Source: Streptomyces sp. Root1304
GTDB lineage: Bacteria; Actinomycetota; Actinomycetes; Streptomycetales; Streptomycetaceae
DNA length: 64,000 nucleotides
NCBI RefSeq assembly: GCF_001426405.1
Contig: NZ_LMEP01000012.1
Location: 325,948 to 389,947 of the forward strand
Direction of reading: 5' to 3'
In this document: in pieces, positions 17,850 through 27,293 of the stretch
Numbering within the stretch: position 1 is the stretch's first letter
How the letters are laid out: each line of letters opens with the position of its first letter
Notes under the pieces: model-generated
Databases searched by the model: none
What the model saw: only the letters and a program-made list of their open reading frames with translations
Told to the model about the DNA's origin: nothing
Translations under genes and position numbers: made by a program

Positions 17850-20800
17850 CGTGCGTCTCCTGCCCTGAGTTCCTTGATCGAGCCCCTGCGTCCCGCCCAC
17901 CAGGCCTGTGCGCCCGCCGCCAGCGCCGTGATCAGCACGACCGCCACGGCGGGCACCAGCAGCGACCACGGGTCCGCCCGCAGCGGGGCGCTGTCCAGCG
18001 GGGCGAACCCCGGAGTCGTGGCCAGCGCCAGCCGGAACAGGTCGACGCCGGGGGCGAGCAGCGGCACCGTCGCCCAGCCCACCAGCATGCCGCCCAGCGC
18101 GGCGAGGACCGCCTGCGGCAGCGCTTCGAGCCCGAGCAGCCGCCGCCCCTGCTTCCGGGTCAGGCCCATCGTCCGCAGCCGGGCGAGGAGCGTGGTCCGC
18201 TCCGGCGCGCTCTGCATCAGGGAGAGCAGCACGGCCACCACGGCGAAGCCGGCGCCCGCGCCGATCGCGCCGAGGTACATCCGCTCGGCGCCCGACTGGA
18301 GCGGCGAGTCCACATAGGTGCCGCGCTCCTCGCTGCGCATCGACACCATGAGCGTGGCGGACTTCGACTTCACCGCGGCCCGCAGCGCGGCCCCGTCCTC
18401 CGGGCCCGTGACCAGCAGCGCGGTCGGCGACCGGTGGGTCAGGTCGGCGGCGTTGACGACGAGGAAGTCGGCGTCGGGCAGGGCCGGGGTGGCCGACCGG
18501 ACGGCGACCACCTTCACCCGGAACACCCCGGCCGCCGTGACGATCTCCTGCGGTTCGTCGCCGAGCCGGTCGGCGACGGACGGCGAGGCGATGGCGGGCA
18601 GCACCCGCTCGATGTCGGCCGCCGCCTCCTTGCCGCCCTTGCCGGTCGTGGCGAGCAGCCCGGCCGCGAACGGGCCGAAGCCCGTCCGGCTCGCGAGCCG
18701 GGTGTACGAGCCGGGCTCGACGCCCACCAGGGTGCCGCTCATCGACGGGGCGGTGGTGCCCTCGTGGGACGGCAGGATCACCCCGTACTCGATCTGGACC
18801 GGCGCCAGGTCCCGTACCCCGGGCGTGCCGCGGACCCCTTCCTGGAGTCCGGCGGGCAGCTGGGTCCAGTCCACCGAACCGTCGATCCGCGCGTCCGCGC
18901 CGATCGCGCGCAGCGCGGCCCGGTCGCGGGCGTCGGCGACGCCGGCCAGGACCGAGCCGCCGAAGGCCGCCGTGGCGAGCGCGAGGACCAGCGCGAGCAG
19001 CGGGAGGGTGCCCGCCGTGGACGAGCGTCCCGCCCTGGCCAGGGCCAGCGGGCCGACGGCCCCGCGCAGCCGGCGCGCGGGCCGGCCGAGCCACCGCAGC
19101 GGCAGCGGGTAGAGCCGGACGAGGAGCATGGCGGCGATCAGGCCGACGAGCACCGGCGCGGCGCTCACCAGGTGGTCGCCGGAGTCCTCGGTGCCGCGGA
19201 TCCGGAGGGATGCCACGGCGCCCACGGCGAGGACGAGCAGGGTGAGTTCGAGGACCGTACGGCGCCGGGAGGGGCGCGCGGTCAGCAGGTCGTCGCGGCC
19301 GCCGTGCAGACGCGGCCGGCGGTGCACGACGAGGGCCCGTACCGGCAGCACCAGCATCGCGAGCAGGGCGACGGCGGTGGCGGCGAGCAGCGACGGCAGC
19401 AGCGGGATCTCCCCGGCGTCGACGCCGGGACCGGCGTCCGGCGGTCGTACCGTGACCACCGCGAGGGCCAGGGCGAGCGCGGCGGCCGGTACGGCGACCG
19501 CCGAGGTCTCGCCGAGCAGCCGCAGTCCGATGCCGGTGAGCGAGGCGCCGCGGGAGCGGATCAGGGACAGTTCGGCGTCCCGGCGGGCGACGAAGAGACC
19601 GCCCGTCATCGCGAGGACGACGGCCGCGACGGCGCCGATCCCGAAGACGGCGACGGCCACGACCGGGTTGATCGCGTCGCGCATCGAGCGGAACGAGCCG
19701 ACGATCGCGTCGAGTTCGGTGGTCACCGCGCCGGTGCCCCCGACGACCTGGCGCAGCTTCACCAGGTCGGGGCCGCCCTCCATCGAGCCGAGCGCGGCAC
19801 TGAGCGCGTCGGTGTCCCGGGCGGTGAGGTGGTCCGAGGTGGGCAGGTAGCGGAAGAAGACCTCGGGCTCGCCGGTGGTGGAGAGCACGCCCGGCGCGGA
19901 GGTGGGGGAGAGGAGCAGCCCCGCCTGCCAGTAGTAGAACACCTCGTCCCGCTTGATGATCGCGGCGAGCACGGGGGTGCGCAGCAGCGGCTCCACGGCC
20001 CAGTAGGCCTGGGCGGGGCCGCGCGGCTCCACGATCCCGGTGACCGTGACGGCGATCTGCTCGCCGCCGATCCGGCCCGGTACGTGCACGACGGAACCGG
20101 GCTTCAGGTGCAGCGACTCGGCGGTCTTCGGGGTGACGACGGCCTCGGGGGCGTCGGCGGTGCCGGCGGCGAGGCGGCCCGCGCGCAGGGTGGCGTGGGT
20201 GGTCAGGTCGGACGGGGAGGAGAGCACGAACTCGGGGGAGAGGCCCTGGGGCCGGGGCAGCCACGGGTCGAGGCCCTCGACCCGCTTGGTCGTACGGACG
20301 CCGTGGACGTTCTGCTGGGGGTCGGTCCGCAGCGGGGCCGGGATCAGGGCCTTCGCCTCGTCGTACTGCTTCCGCAGGACGGCCGGGGCGAGACCGGCCT
20401 CGCGGGCGGCCTGGGGGAGGTCCAGGCCGGGCGGCGCGGCGGTCAGTTCGAGGACGGAGTTGCGGGGCGCGGCGGTCCGGACGTCGTGCCGCAGGCCCTC
20501 GGTCTCGTAGCGGTCCATGGCGCGCGGCAGCGCGGCCGCGAGGTAGGCGGTGACCAGGACGAGGAGGGCGAGCGAGGCCGCGGCCCAGGGCGCGGTCCGG
20601 AGCCGGGTCCGCACCCAGGGCGCCACGGGGCGGGCGGGCTTGTCGGACCGGGACGACCGGGACCGGGGCATGTCGGGGGCCTTCCTGCGTACGGAGGGTG
20701 TGTCGGGGGTCGCCCGGGCGGGGCTCCGGGAGGCGCCCGTGTCCGGGGTCGCGCCGGGGGGCGTGCCCGTGCCGGGGGCGTCCCCGGCCGGCGTCCCCGG

Positions 20801-20872
20801 GTTGTCCCCGGCCGGCCCGGCCGGGTTCTCCCCGGCCCGCTTCTCCGGGTTCTCCCCGGTGGCGGCGGACAT
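17846..20872 (-). CDS. ABC transporter permease with FtsX domains (1)
   Basis: A 1008-residue permease. After a Pro/Gly/Thr-rich cytoplasmic N terminus (~100 residues with repeated GENP, GDNP and GDAP units) comes TM1, then a large extracytoplasmic domain, a central FtsX block (VFGIGAVAAVVLAMTGGLFVARR with the RSRGAS coupling loop), further TMs near 620-680, a second extracytoplasmic domain and a C-terminal FtsX block with RTMGLTRKQGRR. The start at 20872 overlaps the upstream permease stop in TGATG, so the three genes are translationally coupled. The substrate is unknown. Confidence 0.85.
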   Translation of the reverse strand: MSAATGENPEKRAGENPAGPAGDNPGTPAGDAPGTGTPPGATPDTGASRSPARATPDTPSVRRKAPDMPRSRSSRSDKPARPVAPWVRTRLRTAPWAAASLALLVLVTAYLAAALPRAMDRYETEGLRHDVRTAAPRNSVLELTAAPPGLDLPQAAREAGLAPAVLRKQYDEAKALIPAPLRTDPQQNVHGVRTTKRVEGLDPWLPRPQGLSPEFVLSSPSDLTTHATLRAGRLAAGTADAPEAVVTPKTAESLHLKPGSVVHVPGRIGGEQIAVTVTGIVEPRGPAQAYWAVEPLLRTPVLAAIIKRDEVFYYWQAGLLLSPTSAPGVLSTTGEPEVFFRYLPTSDHLTARDTDALSAALGSMEGGPDLVKLRQVVGGTGAVTTELDAIVGSFRSMRDAINPVVAVAVFGIGAVAAVVLAMTGGLFVARRDAELSLIRSRGASLTGIGLRLLGETSAVAVPAAALALALAVVTVRPPDAGPGVDAGEIPLLPSLLAATAVALLAMLVLPVRALVVHRRPRLHGGRDDLLTARPSRRRTVLELTLLVLAVGAVASLRIRGTEDSGDHLVSAAPVLVGLIAAMLLVRLYPLPLRWLGRPARRLRGAVGPLALARAGRSSTAGTLPLLALVLALATAAFGGSVLAGVADARDRAALRAIGADARIDGSVDWTQLPAGLQEGVRGTPGVRDLAPVQIEYGVILPSHEGTTAPSMSGTLVGVEPGSYTRLASRTGFGPFAAGLLATTGKGGKEAAADIERVLPAIASPSVADRLGDEPQEIVTAAGVFRVKVVAVRSATPALPDADFLVVNAADLTHRSPTALLVTGPEDGAALRAAVKSKSATLMVSMRSEERGTYVDSPLQSGAERMYLGAIGAGAGFAVVAVLLSLMQSAPERTTLLARLRTMGLTRKQGRRLLGLEALPQAVLAALGGMLVGWATVPLLAPGVDLFRLALATTPGFAPLDSAPLRADPWSLLVPAVAVVLITALAAGAQAWWAGRRGSIKELRAGDAR

Positions 20873-23800
20873 CAGTTCTCCCCCTGGTGGCGCAGGGTCA
20901 CGGCCGGGTCGGTGCGGCGCAGGGCGATCACCGCGACCATGGCGAGCGGCAGTGCGGCGACCCCCGCGATCAGCAGGGCCACCTGTCCGACCGGCAGTTC
21001 GACGAGGACCGGCGGCACCGGCCGGGCCGCCTGGCCGGTCAGGACCACGAGCGGGACGACCGCACGGGCCAGGACCGTCCCCAGTCCGATGCCGATGAGC
21101 AGCCCGATGCCGATGAGCAGGCCCTGCTCGGCGGCGATCAGCCGGGCGAGCCGGCGCTGCGGTGTGCCGAGCGCCCGCAGCACGCCGAACTCGGCGGACC
21201 GTTCCCGCATGGCACCGGCCGAGCCGACGGCGAAACCGACGGCGGCGAGCGCCGCGGCGGCGGCCGCGACCGCCATCAGGGCGGCGTTGGGGCCCGCGCC
21301 GAGCGGGTCGCCGAGCAGCTCGGCGGCGATCTCGTCGCGGACCAGGACCTGGGCGGGGTCCGCGTTGGGGCGGGCGCGCAGGGCGGCGGCGACATCGGCC
21401 GTGCGGCCGGGTGCGACGGTCAGCCACCACTCGGTGGGCGGCACGGTCGAGACCTCGCCGCCCGCGGCCAGGTACCGGTTGACCGAGGCCAGGTCGAGGA
21501 GGATCGCACCGCCGTCGTCGGGGGTGGCGACCGCGCTGGACGCGGAGACGGTCCGGGCGCCGGGGCCGGTCGTCGGCAGTTCGTCGACGACGCGTTCCAC
21601 GACGGCCTTGACGCGCAGTCCGTCGAGGGAGACCTCGATCAGGTCACCGGGCTTCGCCCCGGAGGCCGCCATGAATCCGCCGGTGGCCACGGCCGCCAGC
21701 TTGCTGGGCGCCTCGGGGCCGGGGGCGTCCATCCGCAGGGTGAACTCCTCCGAGGGCCAGAAGCGGACGTCGGTGGGCGCGCCCTTGGCGGCGAAGGTCA
21801 GGGTGTACGGGGCGGGCCGGCCGCCGGGTCCCGCGGCGCCGGGGACGCCGGAGGTGGGCTTGCCCGCCTGGGACTCGCCGTTCACCGTCTGCCCGAAGGT
21901 GTGCGCCCAGGTGGTGAGGACCTGCCCGGGGGCGTGCACCTGCTCGCCGCCGTCCGCGCGGACGACGCCGAACCGCTCGACGTGGAGGGTCTGGGTGCCC
22001 GTCCGGCCGTCGGCGACCGTGCCGGTGAACTCCAGGCCGATGAGGGTGAGCCGGCCGGCCGAGCCGCCGCCCGACGCGCCGCCGGGGCCTCCGGCCAGGC
22101 CGGCGATGTCGAGGGTCAGCCGGTGGCCGCGGGCGTCGGAGGGCACCGTGCCCATGGCCTGGCGGTACGGGACGCCGTTCGGGTCCTCCAGGACGGCGGT
22201 GACCCGGGCGTCGGTGCCGGGTTCGACGAGCCGCAGGTCGGCGGTGAGGGCCCGGGTGCCGGCGGGCAGCTGGAGGCCGGGGCGGGTCGTCGCCGGGGGC
22301 GCGAGCGGGGCGAGCAGGGAGCGGGCGGAGACGTCGGCGAGGTCGGGGCGGAGCAGCATGCCGCCGGCGGCGTTGCGGGTGTCCACGGCCAGGACGGTGG
22401 CGCTCTTCCCGGCCACGTCCATGGTGGTGCGGTGCACCGGGGCGACCGCCCGGACGCCCGGTACGGCGCCCAGCTGCTCGGTCTGGGTGGGTTCGCCGGG
22501 CCCGGCGCTGAGGACGCGGACGGCGGCGCCGGTCCGGAAGTCGGCCTGGTCCCGCTGCGAGCGCTCCCACGAGCCGCTCTGCCCGATGGCCAGCATGCCC
22601 ATCGCGACGGCGAGCACGAGGAGGAGGACGGGGCCGGCGCCCCGCAGCGGCCGGCGGCTGAACTGCCAGCCGGCGAGCGCGGCGGAGAGCCCGCGCCCGG
22701 CCGCCGCGCGCCGCTCGGCCAGCTTGGCGGCGGGCGGCAGCAGACGCAGCGTCAGGACGGTGCCGGCGAGCAGGGCGAGGGCGGGCGCGGCGATGAGCAC
22801 CGGGTCGATGGACCCGCCGCCGGACTCGTCCGCGCCGAGCGTGCCGCCCGTGGCGGCGGGGCGCTGGAGCTGCCAGTACGCGACGGCGGCGACGGCGAGC
22901 AGACCGAGGTCGGCCCCGGCCCGGACGGGACCGGGCAGCGAGGACGAGCGGGCCTTGCGCAGGGAGACGCCCGAGCCGTCCCCGGCGGCGAGCGCGGGGG
23001 CGACGACGGCCGCCGCGCAGCACAGGGCCACGGCGGCGGCGACCAGCCACACCGAGGCCGAAGGCGTGGTGTCGAGCTCGACGCCGAGCGAGGAGAGCGC
23101 GGACCGCTCGGCGAAGAGCCGGGTCAGCGGGCCGGAGAGCAGCGGGGCGGCGAGGGCCGCGGGCAGCGCGAGCAGCAGCGCCTCGGTGGCGGCGAGGCCC
23201 GCGATCCGGCGCCGTGATCCGCCGCGGGCGCGGAGCAGCGCGGTCTCGCCGGAGCGCTCGGTGCTGAGCAGCCGGGCGACGAGCAGCAGGGCGTACGCGG
23301 CGAGCAGCACCAGCTGCACCGCGACGATCAGCACGGTGGAGCGGGAGACCAGCAGCGACCGCTGGGTCTGCTCCAGGACGGTCGGCAGGGAGGTCGACGC
23401 GGAGATCGTCGTACCGAAGGCCTCGGCCTTGGTGCCGGACGCCAGGTCCTTCGGGCCCTCCGTGGCGCTGGTGCGCAGGGCGTCCATGCGGTCGGTGGTG
23501 AAGCCGGTGAAGTCGGCCGAGGCGAGCCAGGAGGTCTCGCCGGTGCTCAGGGCTCCGGCGGTGAGGACGGCCGGGTCGACGAGCAGCGGCCCGTAGGTGG
23601 TGAACGCGACGGTCCGCACCCCGCGCCCGCCGGCCTGGTCGAGCTGCCAGTACAGGTCGTGGGTGTCGACGGGCCGGTAGATGCCGGTGACCCGGGTCTT
23701 CACCCGCCGGTGGTCGAGCCGGTCGGAGAGGTCGAGGACGGTGCCGGGGGCGACGCGCAGCCGCCGGGCCGCCTCCTCGGGCAGCGCCGTCTCCACCACG

Positions 23801-24234
23801 CCGGCGGTCCGGGAGGCGGACGGCCAGGCGCCCTTGACCAGGGAGAGCCGCGAGCGGTCGAGCGCGGCGAAGTGGGTGAGGTCGGGGTCGCCCTTACGGG
23901 CGGCGGGCGGCTGGAGGGCGCGGGGCAGCGCGTACGGCCCGGAGCGTTCGAGCCGTTCCACGGTCACCGGCAGCCCCTCGAAGGTCCGCCGGGCCCCGTC
24001 CTGGACGGCCGCCTCCGCCGAGTCCCGCTTGGCCGGCAGCACCTGCCCGCTCACGAGCAGCGAGGCGGCGGCCGCCGAGCGGCCCCGCAGACCGGCCTGG
24101 AGCGCCGCGTCCCCGATCGCCCCGGAGAAGGAGGCGAGGGTGGCGAGCACCGAGGTGGTCAGGAGCACCGCGAGCAGTGCCGCGGCCAGCAGCAGTCGGT
24201 GCGCCCTGACGCGCAGAAATACGAACCCCGTCAC
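20872..24234 (-). CDS. ABC transporter permease with FtsX domains (2)
   Basis: A 1120-residue permease of the same architecture as its downstream neighbour: N-terminal TM, a long extracytoplasmic domain, a central TM block (LLVARLLSTERSGETALLRARG), a second large extracytoplasmic domain (about 520-980) and a C-terminal FtsX block (SAEFGVLRALGTPQRRLARL) with a Gly/Ile-rich helix pair. GTG 24234 is the start and a strong signal-anchor follows at once. It probably pairs with the other permease as a heterodimer over the shared ATPase. Such giant twin permeases recur in actinobacteria, with roles in antimicrobial-peptide resistance or envelope export suspected but not general. Confidence 0.85.
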   Translation of the reverse strand: MTGFVFLRVRAHRLLLAAALLAVLLTTSVLATLASFSGAIGDAALQAGLRGRSAAAASLLVSGQVLPAKRDSAEAAVQDGARRTFEGLPVTVERLERSGPYALPRALQPPAARKGDPDLTHFAALDRSRLSLVKGAWPSASRTAGVVETALPEEAARRLRVAPGTVLDLSDRLDHRRVKTRVTGIYRPVDTHDLYWQLDQAGGRGVRTVAFTTYGPLLVDPAVLTAGALSTGETSWLASADFTGFTTDRMDALRTSATEGPKDLASGTKAEAFGTTISASTSLPTVLEQTQRSLLVSRSTVLIVAVQLVLLAAYALLLVARLLSTERSGETALLRARGGSRRRIAGLAATEALLLALPAALAAPLLSGPLTRLFAERSALSSLGVELDTTPSASVWLVAAAVALCCAAAVVAPALAAGDGSGVSLRKARSSSLPGPVRAGADLGLLAVAAVAYWQLQRPAATGGTLGADESGGGSIDPVLIAAPALALLAGTVLTLRLLPPAAKLAERRAAAGRGLSAALAGWQFSRRPLRGAGPVLLLVLAVAMGMLAIGQSGSWERSQRDQADFRTGAAVRVLSAGPGEPTQTEQLGAVPGVRAVAPVHRTTMDVAGKSATVLAVDTRNAAGGMLLRPDLADVSARSLLAPLAPPATTRPGLQLPAGTRALTADLRLVEPGTDARVTAVLEDPNGVPYRQAMGTVPSDARGHRLTLDIAGLAGGPGGASGGGSAGRLTLIGLEFTGTVADGRTGTQTLHVERFGVVRADGGEQVHAPGQVLTTWAHTFGQTVNGESQAGKPTSGVPGAAGPGGRPAPYTLTFAAKGAPTDVRFWPSEEFTLRMDAPGPEAPSKLAAVATGGFMAASGAKPGDLIEVSLDGLRVKAVVERVVDELPTTGPGARTVSASSAVATPDDGGAILLDLASVNRYLAAGGEVSTVPPTEWWLTVAPGRTADVAAALRARPNADPAQVLVRDEIAAELLGDPLGAGPNAALMAVAAAAAALAAVGFAVGSAGAMRERSAEFGVLRALGTPQRRLARLIAAEQGLLIGIGLLIGIGLGTVLARAVVPLVVLTGQAARPVPPVLVELPVGQVALLIAGVAALPLAMVAVIALRRTDPAVTLRHQGEN

Positions 24235-24270
24235 CCATCCCCCTGGCCACCCTGATCACGGTGCGCCCGT

Positions 24271-24297
24271 CGAACATTTCCCGAACGCTCCCGAAAC
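24271..24297. promoter_or_regulatory. Repeated CGAAC/CCGAA half-sites before the FtsX-type ABC operon
   Basis: In the 188-base gap upstream of the large permeases, CGAAC (24271), CCGAAC (24281) and CCGAAA (24291) recur at about 10-base spacing, one helical turn apart. On the minus strand this is GTTTCGGGAG-CGTTCGGGAA-ATGTTCG. It could be a regulator site or part of the promoter; no regulator gene is adjacent. Nothing else stands out in the gap. Confidence 0.25.
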
Positions 24298-24422
24298 TTC
24301 TCTCGGATGCTTTCAGAGTGCACACGCCGCTGGAAACCGCTTGCGGACCGACCTTGATGCGATCGTGACCGTTATTCGGGGTTCCGTCTCCGGAATGTGT
24401 CCGTCCGTGACCGGGGGAGGGC

Positions 24423-24827
24423 TCAGCCGGCCGAATTCACCATCGACCCCGCCGCGTACGTCAGATAGCGCCACAGCTCGCGCTCGTGCTCCGGGGCCAG
24501 ACCGAGCTCGTCCAGAGCGGTCCGCATGTGCAGCAGCCAGGCGTCGTGGGCGGCCTGGTCCACGGTGAACGGGGCGTGGCGCATCCGCAGCCGCGGGTGC
24601 CCCCGGTGGTCGCTGTAGGTGCGCGGGCCGCCCCAGTACTGCATCAGGAAGAGCACGAGGCGCTCCTCGGCGGGACCGAGGTCCTCCTCCGGGTACATCG
24701 GGCGCAGCAACGGGTCCCCCGCGACGCCCTCGTAGAAGCGGTGGACCAGACGGCGGAAGGTCACCTCACCGCCGACCTGCTCGTAGAAGGTCTGCTCCTG
24801 CGTGGTGTCCCCGGGAATCTCGTTCAC
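24423..24827 (-). CDS. glbO: Truncated haemoglobin, group II (trHbO)
   Basis: A 134-residue 2-on-2 globin closely following mycobacterial GlbO. Proximal His84 lies in RMRHAPF, Tyr32 (B10) in HRFYEG, Tyr45 (CD1) in MYPEEDL and Trp97 (G8) in [26 protein letters not shown] is the family signature. Group II globins bind O2 very tightly and are linked to O2/NO chemistry or redox protection. Start ATG 24827. It is divergent from the methyltransferase gene and probably monocistronic. Confidence 0.93.
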   Translation of the reverse strand: MNEIPGDTTQEQTFYEQVGGEVTFRRLVHRFYEGVAGDPLLRPMYPEEDLGPAEERLVLFLMQYWGGPRTYSDHRGHPRLRMRHAPFTVDQAAHDAWLLHMRTALDELGLAPEHERELWRYLTYAAGSMVNSAG

Positions 24828-24912
24828 CGTTCCATCGTCTCAGATGACCCGTCCTAGGACTTGGGGTCCAGGACCGCTCGCCGGGCGCTCGCCGGGGAGC
24901 GAAAGTGGAGGC

Positions 24913-25866
24913 ATGGGTGCACGGCGGGACGAGTTCGCCGAGGCCGGCGCGCGGGAGCGGCGGGCGCTCGTGCGCGAGATCGACGCGGCGGGCGTCCTCA
25001 CCGACCCCGCCTGGCGGGCCGCCTTCGCCGAGGTGCCCCGCCATCTGTTCGTCCCGTACCACTACGTCCCCGGCGCCGGCGGCTACGAGCGGCTCTGGTC
25101 CGGCGACCCCGATCCGGTCCGGCGGGACCGCTGGCTGAGCGGGGCCTACGCGGACACCGCCATCGCCACCCGTGTCCGGGACGGGGAACTGGTCTCCTCC
25201 GCGAGCCAGCCCTCCCTGATGGCGCTGATGCTCCAGGCCCTCGACGTGCGCGACGGACAGGACGTCCTGGAGATCGGCGCCGGCACCGGCTACCACGCGG
25301 CCCTGCTCTGCCACCGCCTCGGCGAGCGGCACGTCACCACCGTCGACCTCGACGAGGAGATCACCGAGTCCGCGAGGACCCATCTGGCCGCCGCCGGGTA
25401 CCGGCCGGCCGTCCTCGTCGCCGACGGCGCCCGGGGCTGCCCCGAGCACGCCCCCTACGACCGGATCGTCGCGACCTGCGCGCTGCCCTCGGTCCCGCAC
25501 GCCTGGCTCGCCCAGTGCAGGACCGGCGCCCTGATCCTCGCGCCGCTCTCCACCGGGCTGCTCCTGCTGCGGGTGCGCGACGGCACCCACGCGGAGGGAA
25601 GGTTCCTGCCGACGCCCGCGTACTTCGTGCCGCTCCGGGGCGTCGCCGCCCGCGCCCCGCGCCACGGTCCGGCCGGGGACTCGCTCTTCCACTTCTTCCG
25701 GGACCTGGTCGACGCGACCCTCGACCGCAGCGAAGCGCTCTCGCTCTGGCTGCGCGAACGGCGGCCGGAACGGGAGCGCTTCGGGGTGACGGTCAGCGGC
25801 GACCGGCAGTGGGCCTGGCTGGACGACCCGGCGGGGCCGTACGCCTGGCCCCTGCCGGGCGCCTGA
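24913..25866 (+). CDS. SAM-dependent methyltransferase, protein-L-isoaspartate O-methyltransferase-like
   Basis: A 317-residue methyltransferase with a PIMT-type Rossmann core: an N-terminal helical part with VPRHLFVP, the SSASQPSLMALML segment that in PIMT contacts the isoaspartyl substrate, motif I VLEIGAGTGYHAALL (about 117-131) and acidic motif VTTVDLDEEI. About 100 extra C-terminal residues exceed plain PIMT (~215). Relatives with such extensions modify ribosomal peptides in actinobacteria, but no ATP-grasp ligase, precursor or cyclase adjoins this gene, so repair of isoaspartate or another target is equally open. GGAG lies just before ATG 24913. Confidence 0.8.
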   Translation: MGARRDEFAEAGARERRALVREIDAAGVLTDPAWRAAFAEVPRHLFVPYHYVPGAGGYERLWSGDPDPVRRDRWLSGAYADTAIATRVRDGELVSSASQPSLMALMLQALDVRDGQDVLEIGAGTGYHAALLCHRLGERHVTTVDLDEEITESARTHLAAAGYRPAVLVADGARGCPEHAPYDRIVATCALPSVPHAWLAQCRTGALILAPLSTGLLLLRVRDGTHAEGRFLPTPAYFVPLRGVAARAPRHGPAGDSLFHFFRDLVDATLDRSEALSLWLRERRPERERFGVTVSGDRQWAWLDDPAGPYAWPLPGA

Positions 25867-25875
25867 GCGCGGCGG

Positions 25876-27252
25876 TCAGCCGAGCCGGACCGTGATCGTC
25901 GTCCAGGCGCCGACGTGCACCCGGTCGCCGTCCTGGAGCGGGACGGGTACGTAGGGCTGGATCGGCTCCTCGCCGCCGTTGACCGTGGTGCCGTTGGTGG
26001 AGTTCTGGTCCACCACCGCCCACGAGCCGTCCGGCTGCTGCACGAGCACCGCGTGCTGGTGCGAGACGCCCGGGTCCTCCGGCGGCACCGACAGGTCGAT
26101 GTCGGGGGACTCGCCGGTGGAGTGCCGGCGGCGGCCGATGGAGATCTGGTTGCCCTGGAGCGGCAGGTGCTTCGCGGGCGAGTACGCGGGCAGGTTCAGG
26201 CCCGTCGCCTCCGGACCGCTGCGCTGCATCATCGCCATGAAGTAGTCGCGGTCCGGCGCGATGACCGCGGTCCAGGACAGCGGCTGCTGGGGCTGCTGCG
26301 GCTGGAACTGCTGTGGGGGCGGCGGCGCCATGTGCGGCGGCGGACCCTGGTGCGGCGGGGGCCCCTGGTGCTGCTGAGGCTGCGGCGGACCCTGGTGCTG
26401 CGGCTGCTGCGGCTGCTGCGGCTGCTGCGGGGGCGTCGGGTGCGACGGCGGGGACAGGACCCAGTCGTCGTCCGCGCGGGGCTGCGGCGGCGCGGGCTGC
26501 GGCGGGGCCTGGGCCGGAGCGCCGGGCGGGCCGGACGGAGCCTGGAGGTACCCCGGAGGCTGCTGCGCGGGCGGACCGGGCGGCTGCTGCTGGACCGGCG
26601 GGCGCTGCGGCGGGGCCTGGTGGTGGGTGGGCTCGGCGCCCAGCGGCTCGGCCGGCCGGTTCACCTGCGAGGGCCGCGAGCCGTGGTACCCGAAGGGGTC
26701 CTGGGGCTGCTGCGGGGCCTGCGGGGGCGGCGGCGGGGACTGGAAGCCGGGCGGCAGGTTCAGACCGGGCGGCGGTCCGGGCTGCTGCGGCGGCGGTGCC
26801 GGGGCGTTCTGCGGGGCGAGCGGCGTGTACGAGGTCGCCGTGTTCGTGAGGAAGTTCCAGCGGCACTCCTCGCAGAACGGCGCCATGTGCTCGCGCGGGG
26901 TGCGGCACTGCGGGCAGAGCTCCGCCTGCGCCGTCGCGTTCGGGTCGCCACCGGCGCCGAAGCCACCGGGAGCGGCGGGCGGAGCACCGTGGCCACCAGG
27001 AGCGCCGTAACCACCGGGGCCGCCGGGCGCACCGTAGCCACCGGGGGCGCCATGGCCCTCGGGGCCGCCGGGCGCGCCGTAGCCACCCGGGGCGCCATGG
27101 CCCTCGGGGCCGGGATATCCGTAAGCGGGAGGCGGCGGCGGGGGAGGCGGCGGTACGGCACCCGTCGGCGCACCCGCCCCGGCCATGCGATGGCCGCAGA
27201 CCTCGCACCAGTCGTCGGAGACCGACTGGTGTCCGTTCGGGCAGGTCGGCAT
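25876..27252 (-). CDS. FHA-domain protein with two zinc ribbons and a Pro/Gln-rich linker
   Basis: 458 residues. An N-terminal zinc ribbon has Cys4, His8, Cys16 and Cys19; a tract of prolines and tandem Gly-Ala-Pro-Gly-Gly repeats follows; a second ribbon (CPQCRTPREHMAPFCEECRW) lies near residue 115; then comes a long Pro/Gln-rich linker and a C-terminal FHA domain (about 365-458) with ISIGRRR, the GVSHQHAVL phosphothreonine-binding turn and NSTNGTTVNG. FHA domains bind phosphothreonine peptides. As the last gene of the PknG operon it is a plausible partner or substrate of the kinase, but it is not a GarA/OdhI orthologue: it is far longer and lacks the short N-terminal phospho-site layout. 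41 bases follow the VWA gene. Confidence 0.85.
   Translation of the reverse strand: MPTCPNGHQSVSDDWCEVCGHRMAGAGAPTGAVPPPPPPPPPAYGYPGPEGHGAPGGYGAPGGPEGHGAPGGYGAPGGPGGYGAPGGHGAPPAAPGGFGAGGDPNATAQAELCPQCRTPREHMAPFCEECRWNFLTNTATSYTPLAPQNAPAPPPQQPGPPPGLNLPPGFQSPPPPPQAPQQPQDPFGYHGSRPSQVNRPAEPLGAEPTHHQAPPQRPPVQQQPPGPPAQQPPGYLQAPSGPPGAPAQAPPQPAPPQPRADDDWVLSPPSHPTPPQQPQQPQQPQHQGPPQPQQHQGPPPHQGPPPHMAPPPPQQFQPQQPQQPLSWTAVIAPDRDYFMAMMQRSGPEATGLNLPAYSPAKHLPLQGNQISIGRRRHSTGESPDIDLSVPPEDPGVSHQHAVLVQQPDGSWAVVDQNSTNGTTVNGGEEPIQPYVPVPLQDGDRVHVGAWTTITVRLG
26398..26430. repeat. 9-bp tandem repeat inside the FHA gene
   Basis: CTGCTGCGG units repeat in phase from 26398 to 26430, encoding Pro-Gln-Gln repeats in the linker of the FHA protein. 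Copy-number change would alter linker length by three residues without a frameshift. Confidence 0.7.
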
Positions 27253-27293
27253 GTCGGTGCTTCCCCCTCTCGTCGTCCGGCCCGCTGGCCGGG

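Noticed and set aside
18434..23596. A 1720-codon open frame on the plus strand
   Set aside because: It is antisense to the two FtsX-type permeases and has the Arg/Gly/Pro-rich composition typical of shadow frames in GC-rich DNA; the minus-strand frames have real TM helices and motifs.
24913..25866. Ribosomal peptide (graspetide) maturation cluster around the PIMT-like methyltransferase
   Set aside because: No ATP-grasp ligase or precursor adjoins; neighbours are a globin and an FHA protein. The repeat protein at 49164 is more than 20 kb away.
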